Below are positions 50,338-60,897 of a stretch of 64,000 nt of DNA, piece after piece. The translations under genes and the position numbers were made by a program. The stretch comes from Silanimonas sp. (lineage in GTDB: Bacteria; Pseudomonadota; Gammaproteobacteria; Xanthomonadales; Xanthomonadaceae): the NCBI RefSeq assembly GCF_027531545.1, contig NZ_JAPZSC010000007.1:1-64000 (forward strand), read 5' to 3'. Each line of letters opens with the position of its first letter. Position 1 is the stretch's first letter. A model generated the notes under the pieces. It saw only the letters and a program-made list of their open reading frames with translations. It made no database searches and was not told the DNA's origin.

Positions 50338-52853
50338 TCACAGTTCGCGCAGAGTCACCGAGGGCGGGGCATCGAGGATGCGCCGCGTGGCCCAAAGGCC
50401 AGCCAGCAGTGCCACGACCACGCCGACCAGCGCACCGGTGGCGGCAAGGCGCGGGTCGGGCGTCCACGGCAGATCCAGCACCTGCAGCGCGATGACCCCA
50501 GCCAGCACCGTCGAGGCGATGGCGGCGACGAGCCCGGAGATCAGCCCCAACGCGGCGAACTCACCCGCCTGCGCAAGGCGCAACTGGCGGCGACTGCCGC
50601 CCAGCACGCGCATCACCGCGCCCTCGCGCAGGCGTTCGTCCTGGCTGGCGCCGACGGCGGCCAGCAGGACCAAGGCACCCGCGAGGAGCGCGACGAGGAA
50701 GACGGCCTCGACCACGGTCGACACCTGATCGACGGTGCTGCGCACCTGCTTGAGGATGGCGTCGACGTCGATCACCGAGAGGTTCGCGAAGCGGTCCAGC
50801 AGCGCCCGGGTGAAGCCATCGCGGCCCGGCGGCAGATGGATCGCGGTGATCGCGCTGCCCTGCAGGCCTTCCAGCGCGCCCGGTGAGACCAGCACGAAGA
50901 AATTCGGGCGCACGCTCTCCCACTTCACCTCGCGGATCGACGTGACCTCGCCCTCGAGGCGCGTGCCAGCGATGTCGAAGACGACGCGATCACCCAGCGT
51001 CCAGCCCAGCGAGGCCGCGAGGCCCTGCTCCACGGAGAACTCGGCGGGCGCATCGGCGGCCATCGACGCGTCCCAGAACCGGCCTTCGAGGATCGTGTTG
51101 CTGTCGTCGAGGGTGTCGGCGGTGCTCAGGTTGAACTCGCGCTCGGCGAGGCGGCGGGCTCGCCCGTTGCCCTCCGGCAGGGCCTGGGCGTTCATCGGCG
51201 CGCCGTTCTTCTCGATCCAACGGCCGCGGATCATCGGGAAGATTTCCGGGTTCGTGATGCCCTCGCTTTCGAGGAAGGCGCGCAAGGGTTCGATCTGCGC
51301 CGGCTGCACGTTGACGATGAAGCGGTTTGGCGCATCGGCCGGAAGCGCCTCGCGCCAGCGTTCCAGCAGGTCGGTGCGCACGAAAACGAGCAGCAGAAGC
51401 GCCATCAGGCCCAGGCCCAGGGCACTGACCTGGGCCACGGTCGTGGACGCACGGCGGCTGATGTTGGCGAGGCCATAGCGCCAAGGCCCGCGCAAACGCG
51501 GCCGCAGCAGGTCAACGCCGCGAACCAGCGCGTAGCCGAGTGCGGCGAGGATGGCGAAGGTGATGACGAGGCCACCCAGCATCGCACCCGCGAGCTCCGG
51601 CGACTTCGCCTGCCACCACAGCAGCGCACCGAATCCGCCCAGGGCCAGCGCCGTCAGCGCCAGCGCGCTCGGCGAGCGCACGTCGAGGTCACGGCGCAGC
51701 ACGCGCAGGGCCGGAACACCGCGCAGCGCCAACACCGGCGGAACGGCGAAAGCCAGCAGCACGACGAGGCCCACGGCGTAGCCGCTGAGCACCGGAACGA
51801 GGCTGGCCGAGGGCACGGCGATGCCGAGCGCGCTGCCCAGCCACTCGCCGATCGCGAACGACAGTGCCCAAGCCAAGGCCACGCCGAGCGTGCTGCCGAG
51901 CAGGCCCAGCAGCATCAGCGCGCCCACCTGCACGATCACGATGGTGCGCTGGCTGGCCCCGAGGCAGCGCATCACCGCGCAGGCATCGAGATGCCGCGCA
52001 CTGTGTCGTCGTGCGGCCATGGCCACGGCGATCGCGGCGAGGATCACCGACACCAGCGTCGCCAACCCGAGGAAACGTCCGGCGCGATCAAGCGCGCGGC
52101 GCACTTCCGGCCGCCCCTCGGAGGCGGTCTCCAGCCGCTGCCCGCGGCCGAGCGCATCGCGCGCCTCGGCGCTGAAGGTCTCGACGGCATCCGGCGTTCC
52201 GGCCACGACGAGCCGGTAGGCGATGCGGCTGCCCGGCTGCACCAGGCCTGTCTCGGGAAGATCGTCGAGGTTCATGACGACCTTGGGCGCGACGTTGAAG
52301 TAGTCGAGCGCGCCGTCGGGCTCCTGCTCGATGAGCGCGGCAAGGCGCAGCGTCGATTCGCCGAGGGTGATGGGGTCACCGAGCTTCGCGCCGAGGGTGT
52401 TCGCCCCGGCGCGGGTCATCCAGACCACGCCGGCCGGCGGGCCTTCGGCGAGTTCGCGGCGGCCCGCGTCGTCGCTGATGACGAAGCTGCCGCGCAGCGG
52501 GAACTCGCGACCCACGGCGCGCAGTTCGCCGAGGCGGAAGCGGTCGGCCACGCGCAGCATGCTGGGGAACTCGACGGTGTCGACGGCCTTCAGGCCCGGT
52601 CGATCCGCCAACGCACGCAGCTCGGGCGCGAGCGGGGCATCCGCACGCAGGACGGCATCCCCGCCCAGCAGTCGGTTGGCCTCGAGGGCCAACGCACGCT
52701 CGGCACGGTCGGTGAGGAAGCTGATGGTGGTGACGGAAGCGACCGCCAGTGCGAGGGCCGCGATCAACAGGCGCACCTCGCCGGCCGCGAGATCGCGCAG
52801 GGCTTGGCGCCACGCCAAGCGCCACGGGCTCCCCGCGCGTGCCGTCGCGGTGC

Positions 52854-52857
<4 letters not shown>
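50338..52857 (-). CDS. YbbP-like ABC transporter permease
   Basis: An 839-aa FtsX-type permease with an N-terminal helix (LLIAALALAVASVTTISFL), a periplasmic MacB-like domain, a first FtsX core (about residues 260-390), a middle helical pair, a second periplasmic domain, and a second FtsX core at the C-terminus. Together with the ATPase it overlaps by 4 bases, and tesA beyond it, this is the tesA-ybbA-ybbP locus. Substrate unknown; a role in lipid or lysophospholipid handling is suggested by context. Confidence 0.9.
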
Positions 52858-53558
<701 letters not shown>

Positions 53559-53622
53559 CGGAATGCGTTCATCCAGCAAAGTTCAACGCGCACTGTGCGC
53601 GCAACAGGCTCTACAGGGCGTC

Positions 53623-54345
53623 ATGGTGCTGCGCGCGTTGCTGCTCGGCATGGGCCTTTCGGCAGGGCTCACCGCCTGCGGGCAAATCGACGACGGCGCA
53701 ACGCCCGAGGCGCCCCTGCGGGCCGCGGCCACTTTGGCGCCAGCCCCCGCGCCCCCGGCCGGCACGACGGAAAGCGTCGACGCCACGACCGAGGCACGCA
53801 CGGTGCTGGTGATGGGCGATTCGCTCTCCGCCGCCTACAACCTTGCGGCGGAACAGGGCTGGGTGGCACTGCTCGACACGCGGCTGCGCACCGAGGCCCC
53901 GGGCTTCCGGATGGTCAACGCCTCGATCAGCGGCGAGACGACTGCCGGTGGTGCGTCGCGGATCGATGCCGCGCTGGCGGAGCATCGCCCCGCCCTCGTG
54001 GTGATCGAACTCGGCGCCAATGACGGGTTGCGCGGCCTGCCGCTCGAGGAATCGCGCGCGAACCTGGAACGCATGGTCAAGGCCTCGAAGGCGTCGGGCG
54101 CTGAGGTTCTCGTGGTGGGCATGCGGCTGCCACCGAATTACGGCGCGGACTACACCGAGGGCTTCTTCGCCATGTTCGGCGAGATCGCGCAGGCCGAGGG
54201 CGCGGCCCACCTGCCCTTCCTGCTCGAGCCGATCGCCTTCGACGAAGCGGCGTTCCAGGGCGATCGCCTGCATCCGACCGCCGAGGCGCAGCCGGTGCTG
54301 GCCGACCACGTCTGGGCCGCACTGCGGCCGATGCTCGCCGACTGA
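53623..54345 (+). CDS. tesA: Arylesterase / lysophospholipase TesA, lipoprotein
   Basis: A 240-aa SGNH hydrolase. GDSLSAAYN (Ser), GAND (Asn) and DRLHP (Asp/His) are the catalytic blocks. The N-terminus MVLRALLLGMGLSAGLTACG is a signal peptide with lipobox LTAC, so it is probably membrane-anchored, unlike soluble periplasmic TesA. A 40-residue proline/alanine-rich linker follows. ATG 53623 is used; ATG 53563 would add 20 residues before the signal. Confidence 0.9.
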   Translation: MVLRALLLGMGLSAGLTACGQIDDGATPEAPLRAAATLAPAPAPPAGTTESVDATTEARTVLVMGDSLSAAYNLAAEQGWVALLDTRLRTEAPGFRMVNASISGETTAGGASRIDAALAEHRPALVVIELGANDGLRGLPLEESRANLERMVKASKASGAEVLVVGMRLPPNYGADYTEGFFAMFGEIAQAEGAAHLPFLLEPIAFDEAAFQGDRLHPTAEAQPVLADHVWAALRPMLAD

Positions 54346-54447
54346 CGCGACTCGCCCCGCGCCCAGCGAGGCGTGAATACGTATGCAGTGCTGGGTTTTC
54401 CCGGCGTGACGGGCTAGCGTTCCCGGACTTCGGTTCGGGGGAAACGA

Positions 54448-55899
54448 ATGGGCGCCGGCGCCATCCAGTGGGGAATCTTCATCGGCCTGACGGCCGCGAT
54501 CGCACTGCTCACCTGGTGGCGCTGCCGTCAGGAAGTGCCCTCGACCGACGCTTCAAAGGAGGTCTTCCTCGCCGGCGGCACGCTCACCTGGCCCTTCATC
54601 GCCGGCTCGCTGCTGCTCACCAACATCAGCGCCGAGCAGATCGTCGGCATGAACGGCACGCAGGTGATGTTGACGGCCTGGTGGGAGATCGGCGCGGCGG
54701 TGGGCCTCGTCATCCTCGCCCACGTGCTGGTGCCGATGTACTACCGGTACGGCTGCACCACGACCACCGAGCTGCTCGAAAAGCGTCTCGGCGACGCCAG
54801 CATCCGCACGGCGGTGTCGATCCTCTTCCTGCTGGGCTATCTCTTCATCCTGCTGCCCGTCGTGCTGTACACCGGCGCGGTGTTCCTGAAGTCGATGTTC
54901 GCGCTCGAGGCGTCGATCCTCGCCATCGCCATCGTCTACGCGCTGGCGGGCCTGGCCTACGCGGCCTTCGGCGGCCTGCGCGCCATCGCCATTTCCGACA
55001 CCTACAACGGCGTGATGCTGGGCGCCATGGGACTGTTGGTGACCTTCTTCGCGTTCAAGGCCATCGACTTCGACCTCTCGGGCATCCCGGCGGAGCGCCT
55101 CACGCTCATCGGCGGGCCGGAATCCGACATCCCGTGGCCGACCCTGCTCACCGGCATGGTGTTCATCCACCTGTTCTACTGGGGCACGAACATGGTGATC
55201 GCGCAGCGCGCGCTGGCCGCGCCCACCATGCGCGAGGCTCAGAAAGGCATCTACGCCGCCGCCGCGATCAAGCTGCTGATGCCGCTGATCGTCGTCGTGC
55301 CGGGCGTCCTCGCGTACAAGCTCTACGGCGATGTCGGCGACGTGACCTATGGCCGCCTCGTGGCCGACGTGCTGCCGCCGTGGCTGGCCGGCGCCTTCGC
55401 CGCGATGATCTTCGGGGCCGTGCTGTCGAGCTTCAATTCCTGCCTGAACTCAGCCGCGGCGCTCTATGCCATGGACCTGCACGTGAAGTACGTGAACCCG
55501 CAGGCCGACGTGCGGCGGATCGGGCAGCGCGTGGCAATCGCCTTCACGATCGGCGGCGTCGCGCTGGTGCCGCTCTACCAGAACGCCGAAAGCATCGTCG
55601 CGACGATGCAGAAGATGAACGGGCTGTACTCGATGCCCGTGCTGGCCGCCTTCCTCGTGGCCGTGGTGGGGCGCCGGGTGCTGTCGATCGCGCTGCGCGC
55701 GGGCCTGCTGTTCGGCGTGGGGCTGTATGCGGTGTTCACCTTCGCCTGGCAGCCCTTCGGCCTGCACTACATCCACCTGATGGCGATCACCCTCGCCAGC
55801 ACGATCGCGATGATCTACGCGCTCGACCGCGTGCTGCCGGGCTCGGCGCCGTCGGCGTCCAGCGAGGGCCAGGCGGAGGCGTCCAGCGCCTCGCGGTAA
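54448..55899 (+). CDS. Sodium:solute symporter (SSS family)
   Basis: A 483-aa permease with about 13-14 helices. FLAGGTLTWPFIAGSLLLTNISAEQIVGMNG and YAAFGGLRAIAISDTYNG are SSS signatures close to the SGLT/sugar branch. Substrate unknown. Its 3' end overlaps the convergent DUF2189 gene by 85 bases. Confidence 0.92.
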   Translation: MGAGAIQWGIFIGLTAAIALLTWWRCRQEVPSTDASKEVFLAGGTLTWPFIAGSLLLTNISAEQIVGMNGTQVMLTAWWEIGAAVGLVILAHVLVPMYYRYGCTTTTELLEKRLGDASIRTAVSILFLLGYLFILLPVVLYTGAVFLKSMFALEASILAIAIVYALAGLAYAAFGGLRAIAISDTYNGVMLGAMGLLVTFFAFKAIDFDLSGIPAERLTLIGGPESDIPWPTLLTGMVFIHLFYWGTNMVIAQRALAAPTMREAQKGIYAAAAIKLLMPLIVVVPGVLAYKLYGDVGDVTYGRLVADVLPPWLAGAFAAMIFGAVLSSFNSCLNSAAALYAMDLHVKYVNPQADVRRIGQRVAIAFTIGGVALVPLYQNAESIVATMQKMNGLYSMPVLAAFLVAVVGRRVLSIALRAGLLFGVGLYAVFTFAWQPFGLHYIHLMAITLASTIAMIYALDRVLPGSAPSASSEGQAEASSASR

Positions 55900-56606
55900 C
55901 CGTGCCAGGCCGCGTAGGCCAGCCACGGCATCACGATCCCCAGCCCGACGAAGGCCGTGGCGATGCCCACGGCGGTGAGCAGGGCAATCAGCGCGGCCCA
56001 CACCAGCGCAGTGCCCTTGTTGCGCAGCACCGCATTCAAGCTGGAGATGCCGGCCGTGACCATGTCCACGTCGCGGTCGGCGATCATCGGCAGCGAGAAT
56101 GCCGCGATGGCGAACGTGGCCACCGCGAACACCGAGCCGAACAGCGAACCCAGCGCGAGGAACTCCAGCAGCGAGGCAAGGCTGCCGTCCTCGATCGGCA
56201 CGAAGGCGTTCACCAGCATGCCGGCGCGCGACCACAGCAGCAGGATGACCATCTGCACGAGGGCAAACACGCCGGCCTGCCCGACCACGCGGCGCATCAG
56301 CGCGAGGCAGTCCTTGAGTCGTGGCACCTCGCCGCGCTCGAGGGCTCGGCTGACCGCGTAGAGCCCGACGCCGATCAGCGGCGCCACGAACACGAAGCCC
56401 GACAGAAGGGCCGCCAACAGCGCGAAGCGGCCGAGCTGCCAGGCCATCGCCGCCACGGCCAGACTGACCACGACGACGATGGCGCCAAAGACCGACGTGA
56501 GCACGGGGGCGCGCACGAGATCGCGCCAGCCTGCGGCCAGCCAACGCAGCGGCGCGGACAGCGGCAGGTCGCGGCAAGGCACGACGAAAGGCGCGGCCTC
56601 GTTCAT
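55815..56606 (-). CDS. DUF2189 membrane protein
   Basis: A 263-aa protein with six hydrophobic segments and the family start (PLRWLAAGWRDLVRAPVLTSVFGAIVVVVS). ATG 56606 overlaps the upstream GNAT stop as ATGA. Function unknown. Confidence 0.88.
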   Translation of the reverse strand: MNEAAPFVVPCRDLPLSAPLRWLAAGWRDLVRAPVLTSVFGAIVVVVSLAVAAMAWQLGRFALLAALLSGFVFVAPLIGVGLYAVSRALERGEVPRLKDCLALMRRVVGQAGVFALVQMVILLLWSRAGMLVNAFVPIEDGSLASLLEFLALGSLFGSVFAVATFAIAAFSLPMIADRDVDMVTAGISSLNAVLRNKGTALVWAALIALLTAVGIATAFVGLGIVMPWLAYAAWHGYREALDASAWPSLDADGAEPGSTRSSA

Positions 56607-56896
56607 GCGCGCAGTCCGTTGAACTCGGGATGGCGGCGCATCCACGCGTCGACGTAGGGGCAGACCGGCTCGACGCGCAGTCCTTGCGCCCCGGCCCACT
56701 CGAGGGCCGCCCGCGTGAGCGCGCTGGCCACGCCGCGGCCCTCGATCGCGCGTTCGACGACCACCGAAGGAATCACCATCACCGACCGGCCCTCGACTTC
56801 GCGACGCATGTAGCGCAGTTCGCCGCGATGCCCCTCGAGCCGGGCTTCGAAGCGACCTTCGGCATCCCGGTGGAGGATTTCCGGCGGCGCAGCCAT
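56603..56896 (-). CDS. Small GNAT acetyltransferase (Acetyltransf_CG type)
   Basis: A 97-aa single-domain GNAT with EGRGVASALTRAALEWA and VEPVCPYVDAWMRRHPEF, the YidJ/Gtn10-like pattern including the conserved cysteine and tyrosine. Substrate unknown. It starts 7 bases after the next gene upstream stops. Confidence 0.9.
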   Translation of the reverse strand: MAAPPEILHRDAEGRFEARLEGHRGELRYMRREVEGRSVMVIPSVVVERAIEGRGVASALTRAALEWAGAQGLRVEPVCPYVDAWMRRHPEFNGLRA

Positions 56897-56903
56897 GGGC
56901 GCC

Positions 56904-57482
56904 TCAGTACTCGACCGAGACGGACATCAGCCGCAGCCGGCCGGGAAAGCCGCCCTGCTCGCCCCCGAGACGCTGTGCTTCGATGTACCACCACGCTCCG
57001 TCGCTCCAGCCGTTGCCCGGAGGGATCGTCACCGACGAAGCCAGCACGGTGCTGGTGTTCTCCGGCGCCGCTCGCGTGGCCGTGCCGCGGGCGCCGTAGG
57101 TCTCGAAGCTGTTGCCGCTGTTGAAGGTCATCGGCGTCACGCTGAAGCCCAAGGTGCCACTCTCGTCCGAGACGACCTGGTAGGCGTAGGTCACGCGAAC
57201 CCGCCCACCGGCGTAGTCCTTCGGCTTGCGCAGGGTGAACGTGACCGTGCCGTTGGCCCCCAGCCAGTCGAGCCCGCGCGCATGCATGGCGAATGCCGAT
57301 TCCGGGCTGCGCGACAGCGCATTCGCCGGGATGCTGATCTGGTGGGCGTAGCGCGCGAGGCCCGGTGCGATCGCCGCGGCCGAGGGGCGGGCACCGGACA
57401 CGGTTGCCATCGATGGAACGGAAACGATGGCCAAGACCACCGCAACGACAACGCGCACGAACGACGGGGATGTCCTGACCAT
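56904..57482 (-). CDS. Hypothetical exported protein, 192 aa
   Basis: A signal peptide (FVRVVVAVVLAIVSVPSMA-T) precedes a beta-rich domain (VTFTLRKPKDYAGGRVRVTYAYQVVSD...) that looks like a jelly-roll or tail-fibre-like fold. I recognise no family. It is probably periplasmic. Confidence 0.65.
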   Translation of the reverse strand: MVRTSPSFVRVVVAVVLAIVSVPSMATVSGARPSAAAIAPGLARYAHQISIPANALSRSPESAFAMHARGLDWLGANGTVTFTLRKPKDYAGGRVRVTYAYQVVSDESGTLGFSVTPMTFNSGNSFETYGARGTATRAAPENTSTVLASSVTIPPGNGWSDGAWWYIEAQRLGGEQGGFPGRLRLMSVSVEY

Positions 57483-57578
57483 GTCGGCACTCCGGGGGAA
57501 GGCTGCGACACCGCAGCCCGGCTATTGAACACCCATCCTCGCGCTTATGCTGCCGGCCTGCCCTGAACCCTACCGTCC

Positions 57579-57974
57579 ATGCCGCCACGCCGTCGCGCCG
57601 CCCCGCTCGTCCTCGCCCTCGCCGCGCTCGGCATGGCGCTGTGCAGCCTGCCCCATGCCCTCGGGGCGTGGCCGCATTTCCGCGAGGGTTTGGTGGCGCT
57701 TGGGGCGGAGCCGCACCTCATCGGCGCCATCGGCAGCGCCTGGGCCTTCGGCACGGTGATGATGCTGGCCAGTGGCGCCATCGTCGGCGCGCAGGCTTGG
57801 CGGGCGTGGCGCGACCAGCCGCTGCACGCGGCGACACTGCTACCCCTCAGCCTCGCTTGGGCGAGCTACGGCCTCGTGGCCTTCGCGCTCCGCGACTTCA
57901 ACACCCACTACCTCGCCTTCGTGGCCTGCGGTGCGGCCTTACTCGTCGCGCTCGCCCTGCCGCGGGTCCGCTGA
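57579..57974 (+). CDS. Hypothetical four-helix membrane protein
   Basis: A 131-aa protein with about four membrane helices (VLALAALGMALCSLPHAL, GSAWAFGTVMMLASGAIVG, LLPLSLAWASYGLVAFAL, FVACGAALLVALAL). No family recognised. Its 3' end overlaps the convergent gene by 36 bases. Confidence 0.65.
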   Translation: MPPRRRAAPLVLALAALGMALCSLPHALGAWPHFREGLVALGAEPHLIGAIGSAWAFGTVMMLASGAIVGAQAWRAWRDQPLHAATLLPLSLAWASYGLVAFALRDFNTHYLAFVACGAALLVALALPRVR

Positions 57975-58574
57975 GGGGCTCTGCGCCATCAAATCGATCT
58001 GCAGCAGGCGCGCCGAGACCTCGTGGTCGTCGAGCGAGCCCTGCCGCTGCAGCCACAGCACGCGATGGCGCTGCTGCTCGGGGCTTTCGTCCGGGCTGAG
58101 GTAGTCGAAGCGATCGCGCAGCTGGGCCGCACGCCGCCGGTCGATCTCGGCCAGGATGCCGCCCGCCGAGGCGTCGTCGATCACCAGCACGTTCGCGCGC
58201 GGCGACGGCACGACAATGTAGCGGCGGATGCGCAGCGCATACCAGGCGAGGCAGGCCGCACCCAGCGGCAGCCAGATCGACAATCCGAACACCTGGGTCT
58301 TCGCCCAGTCCATCGACGTGAGCACCGCGCCAAGCACGACCCAGATCGCGCCGACGTTGCGCCACCAGGTGTTGCGCTCGACGAAGCGCTCGCGATCCAC
58401 GGCGAGTTCGGCGTACTCGATCGTCCAGGTCCGCGAGGCGTTGCCGTCATCCAAGCCGTAGCGCAGCGACTCCTCGCCGAAATCGAAGAACGTCTTCGCA
58501 CCCGCGCGCTTCTGTTCCAGCCGCAGGGCTTCGGGCTTCGGGGGTTCGGGCTGGGGCACCAGGGGCGTGTTCAC
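57939..58574 (-). CDS. Hypothetical protein with two membrane helices
   Basis: A 211-aa protein starting at GTG 58574 (MNTPLVPQPEPP). Residues about 75-115 hold two helices (WWRNVGAIWVVLGAVLTSM; GLSIWLPLGAACLAWYAL), flanked by a PH-like N-terminal part and a charged C-terminal cytosolic tail. No family recognised. Confidence 0.65.
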   Translation of the reverse strand: MNTPLVPQPEPPKPEALRLEQKRAGAKTFFDFGEESLRYGLDDGNASRTWTIEYAELAVDRERFVERNTWWRNVGAIWVVLGAVLTSMDWAKTQVFGLSIWLPLGAACLAWYALRIRRYIVVPSPRANVLVIDDASAGGILAEIDRRRAAQLRDRFDYLSPDESPEQQRHRVLWLQRQGSLDDHEVSARLLQIDLMAQSPSADPRQGERDE

Positions 58575-58627
58575 GGCGGTTCCTCGATTCGACCCTCCGC
58601 CGGGGAACCCGGCGGCGGGCGCGCAGT

Positions 58628-59341
58628 TTAGCGCCCTTGAACCCGGACCCGCACCGCGGCGAGCGCCTCGCGAAGCTCGCGCTGCCCGGCCGACGACAGC
58701 GCGGACACCACGCCGGTGGCCGCGAGGGGCCCCATCCACGCGAAGGCCACGCGGTTGCTCTGCCGGGCCTCCTCGACCACCGCCACGTTGGCGGCGCCGA
58801 ACGCCACCTGCAGCCGGTGCCGATGCTCGGCGTGCGCGGTGTCGTACAGGTTGAACGCGGCCACGCCGCCAGGTCGGAGGGCGGCGCGGCAGTCGTTGTA
58901 GAAGCGCTGGGTCGACAGCGCGGCCGGGATGCCACTGGTGTCGTAGCCGTCGACGAGCAGCAGGTCGATCGACGCCGGCTGCGTCTTCAGCCACTCGGCG
59001 GCGTCCGCTTCGACCACGCGGAACCGGGCGTCGTCGTCAGGGATGCGGAACTGGCGCCGCAGGGCGATGACCGCCGGATTGATCTCGATGGCCTCGAGCG
59101 CCGCGGCCGGCAGGTGGCGGTGCAGGAACTTCGCCTGCGAGCCGCCGCCCAAGCCGACCATCGCGATGCGCGCGGGTGCCGGCACCAGGGCCAGCGCGCC
59201 GAGCATCGTCCGCGTGTAGTCGACGACGAGGCGGTCCGGCGCCCAGCGCGACATGCGGCTCTGGGCGGTGCCCTTGGCGAAACGCAGTTCCCGAGTGCGC
59301 CAGCCTTGCAGGATGAACGGGGTGCCTGCCTTCTCAGCCAC
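58628..59341 (-). CDS. Spermidine synthase-like methyltransferase-fold protein
   Basis: A 237-aa Rossmann-fold protein: VGLGGGSQAKFLHRHLP (nucleotide site), EINPAV, and LLVDGYD (aligned with the polyamine-synthase DxxD/E). It lacks the N-terminal beta domain of true SpeE, so it may be a relaxed homologue. Overlaps the next upstream gene by 8 bases. Confidence 0.8.
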   Translation of the reverse strand: MAEKAGTPFILQGWRTRELRFAKGTAQSRMSRWAPDRLVVDYTRTMLGALALVPAPARIAMVGLGGGSQAKFLHRHLPAAALEAIEINPAVIALRRQFRIPDDDARFRVVEADAAEWLKTQPASIDLLLVDGYDTSGIPAALSTQRFYNDCRAALRPGGVAAFNLYDTAHAEHRHRLQVAFGAANVAVVEEARQSNRVAFAWMGPLAATGVVSALSSAGQRELREALAAVRVRVQGR

Positions 59342-59837
59342 GCTGCAGGAAGACCACGCCCTTGCCGTCGACCTGGTTGAACAGCAGGCGGAACGTGAGG
59401 CTGGTGGCCTGCGGCTGCTCGCGACCGCCCTGACAGCTCATGCCAGCGGCTTCCTTCGCGGTCTTGCTGCGGAAAGTGCAGACGATGGCCGGCTCGAAGC
59501 GCCAGGTCGACAGCGCCGCCACCGAAACGTCGACGAACTGCTTGCTCAGTTCCGTCACCGCCGGGCACTCGGGCTCGCGGACCAGCGGGCCGGTGTAGCT
59601 GACCGCGCCTTCCTCATCGATGTCGACGCGCATGCAGATGGCGCGCGACGGCACCTGCTGCTGCGCCAGGACCTCGGCCGGGTACTCCGGCAGGCGGTTG
59701 CCCGGTTCGTCGATCGGCAGCAGGAAGGTCTGCTTGTCGGTGAGCTGCAGCGTTCCCTCGGCAGCCTCTTCGGCGAAAGCGGCGGCCGGCAGCACGGCGA
59801 GCAGGGCGGCGGCAAGGGCAAGACGGGTGATGCGCAT
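59334..59837 (-). CDS. Exported protein with TonB C-terminal-like domain
   Basis: A 167-aa protein with a clear signal peptide (LALAAALLAVLPAAAFA-E). The body (PEYPAEVLAQQQVPSRAICMRVDIDEEGAVSYTGPLV..., AALSTWRFEPA) follows the pattern of TonB-like C-terminal domains. Role unknown. Confidence 0.6.
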   Translation of the reverse strand: MRITRLALAAALLAVLPAAAFAEEAAEGTLQLTDKQTFLLPIDEPGNRLPEYPAEVLAQQQVPSRAICMRVDIDEEGAVSYTGPLVREPECPAVTELSKQFVDVSVAALSTWRFEPAIVCTFRSKTAKEAAGMSCQGGREQPQATSLTFRLLFNQVDGKGVVFLQRG

Positions 59838-59917
59838 CGAAGGCTCCTCCAGGGGACTCAGGGTGCGGAGCGTACCGCCTGCGGGCGACTTTCGTCGTGC
59901 GCGGTGTCGCTGTGGCG

Positions 59918-60193
59918 TCAAGTCGCTGAAAGGGCCGGCTTGCGGTAGGCCCACATCTGCCAGAGGTTCAGGCCGTTCACCCCGAGGGTGAAGACGTTCG
60001 CGAGGATGATCGGCAGGCTGTCGATCATCAGGCCGTACACCAGCCAGAGCAGCACGCCGAGCGTGAAGGTGCCGAAGGTCGAGAACGACAGGTCGTCGAC
60101 GTGCTTGCGGCGGAAGTTCCGGATCACCTGAGGCACGAAGGCGACGCTGGTGAGGAAGGCGGCGCCGAGGCCGAAGGCGGTGGGAGTGTCCAT
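59918..60193 (-). CDS. SemiSWEET-family sugar transporter
   Basis: A 91-aa three-helix protein with FVPQVIRNFRRKHVDDLSF and GLMIDSLPIILANVFTLGVN, the PQ-loop/SemiSWEET pattern. It works as a homodimer moving sugars. ATG 60193 gives the family length. Confidence 0.92.
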   Translation of the reverse strand: MDTPTAFGLGAAFLTSVAFVPQVIRNFRRKHVDDLSFSTFGTFTLGVLLWLVYGLMIDSLPIILANVFTLGVNGLNLWQMWAYRKPALSAT

Positions 60194-60303
60194 GGGCGAA
60201 CGATGCCCGAAGCCCCCGCCCCGGCTCAATCACCCGCCACGCCTGCACGGCATTTGAACGCGCGCAAGCGCAGGCTCGAACCTCCGCCCCAAGGCCGCGC
60301 CCG

Positions 60304-60897
60304 ATGCTCCGACGCCCTGTTCTCCCGGCCGCGATCCTCGCGCTGGGCCTGACTTTTGCCGCGCATGCCGAGGCCGCGGCGGAGGCCCTGCCCGCCGCCC
60401 TGCCCGACGGCACCCCGAACACGCCGGTGCCGGCGCTGGACCTCGACCGCTACACCGGCCACTGGCACGAGGTGGCGCGGTTGCCGATGTTCTTCCAGCG
60501 GAACTGCATTGGCGACACCACCGCCACGTACACGTCGCTCGATGACGGCAGCATCGAAGTCCGCAACGCCTGCCGCACCGACGACGGAATGATCGAATCG
60601 ACCGGCGCCGCGCGTCGGGCCGGCGATGGAGGGGCGCTGGAAGTGCGCTTTGCCCCCGGTTGGCTGGGCTGGGTGCCGATGGTCTGGGCCGACTACTGGG
60701 TGGTGGACCTCGACCCGGGCTACGGCTGGGCGGTCGTGGGCGGGCCGAAGCAGGGCGCGATGTGGATCCTCGCGCGCGAAACCACGCTCGATCCCGCCCT
60801 GTTCGAACGCATCCGCCAACGGGCCGAAGCCCGCGGCTACCGGCTGGCCGAACTCGTGGTCGATCCCGCCCAGCGCGACCGGATCGCCGCGGAGTAG
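60304..60897 (+). CDS. Bacterial lipocalin (Blc-like)
   Basis: A 197-aa exported lipocalin. A signal peptide is cleaved around residue 22. GHWHEVARLPMFFQRNC corresponds to the GxW lipocalin signature, and YWVVDLDPGYGWAVVGGP and WILARE are later conserved strands. No lipobox is obvious, so it may be soluble rather than lipid-anchored. The 3' end overlaps the convergent DUF4105 gene by 61 bases. Confidence 0.92.
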   Translation: MLRRPVLPAAILALGLTFAAHAEAAAEALPAALPDGTPNTPVPALDLDRYTGHWHEVARLPMFFQRNCIGDTTATYTSLDDGSIEVRNACRTDDGMIESTGAARRAGDGGALEVRFAPGWLGWVPMVWADYWVVDLDPGYGWAVVGGPKQGAMWILARETTLDPALFERIRQRAEARGYRLAELVVDPAQRDRIAAE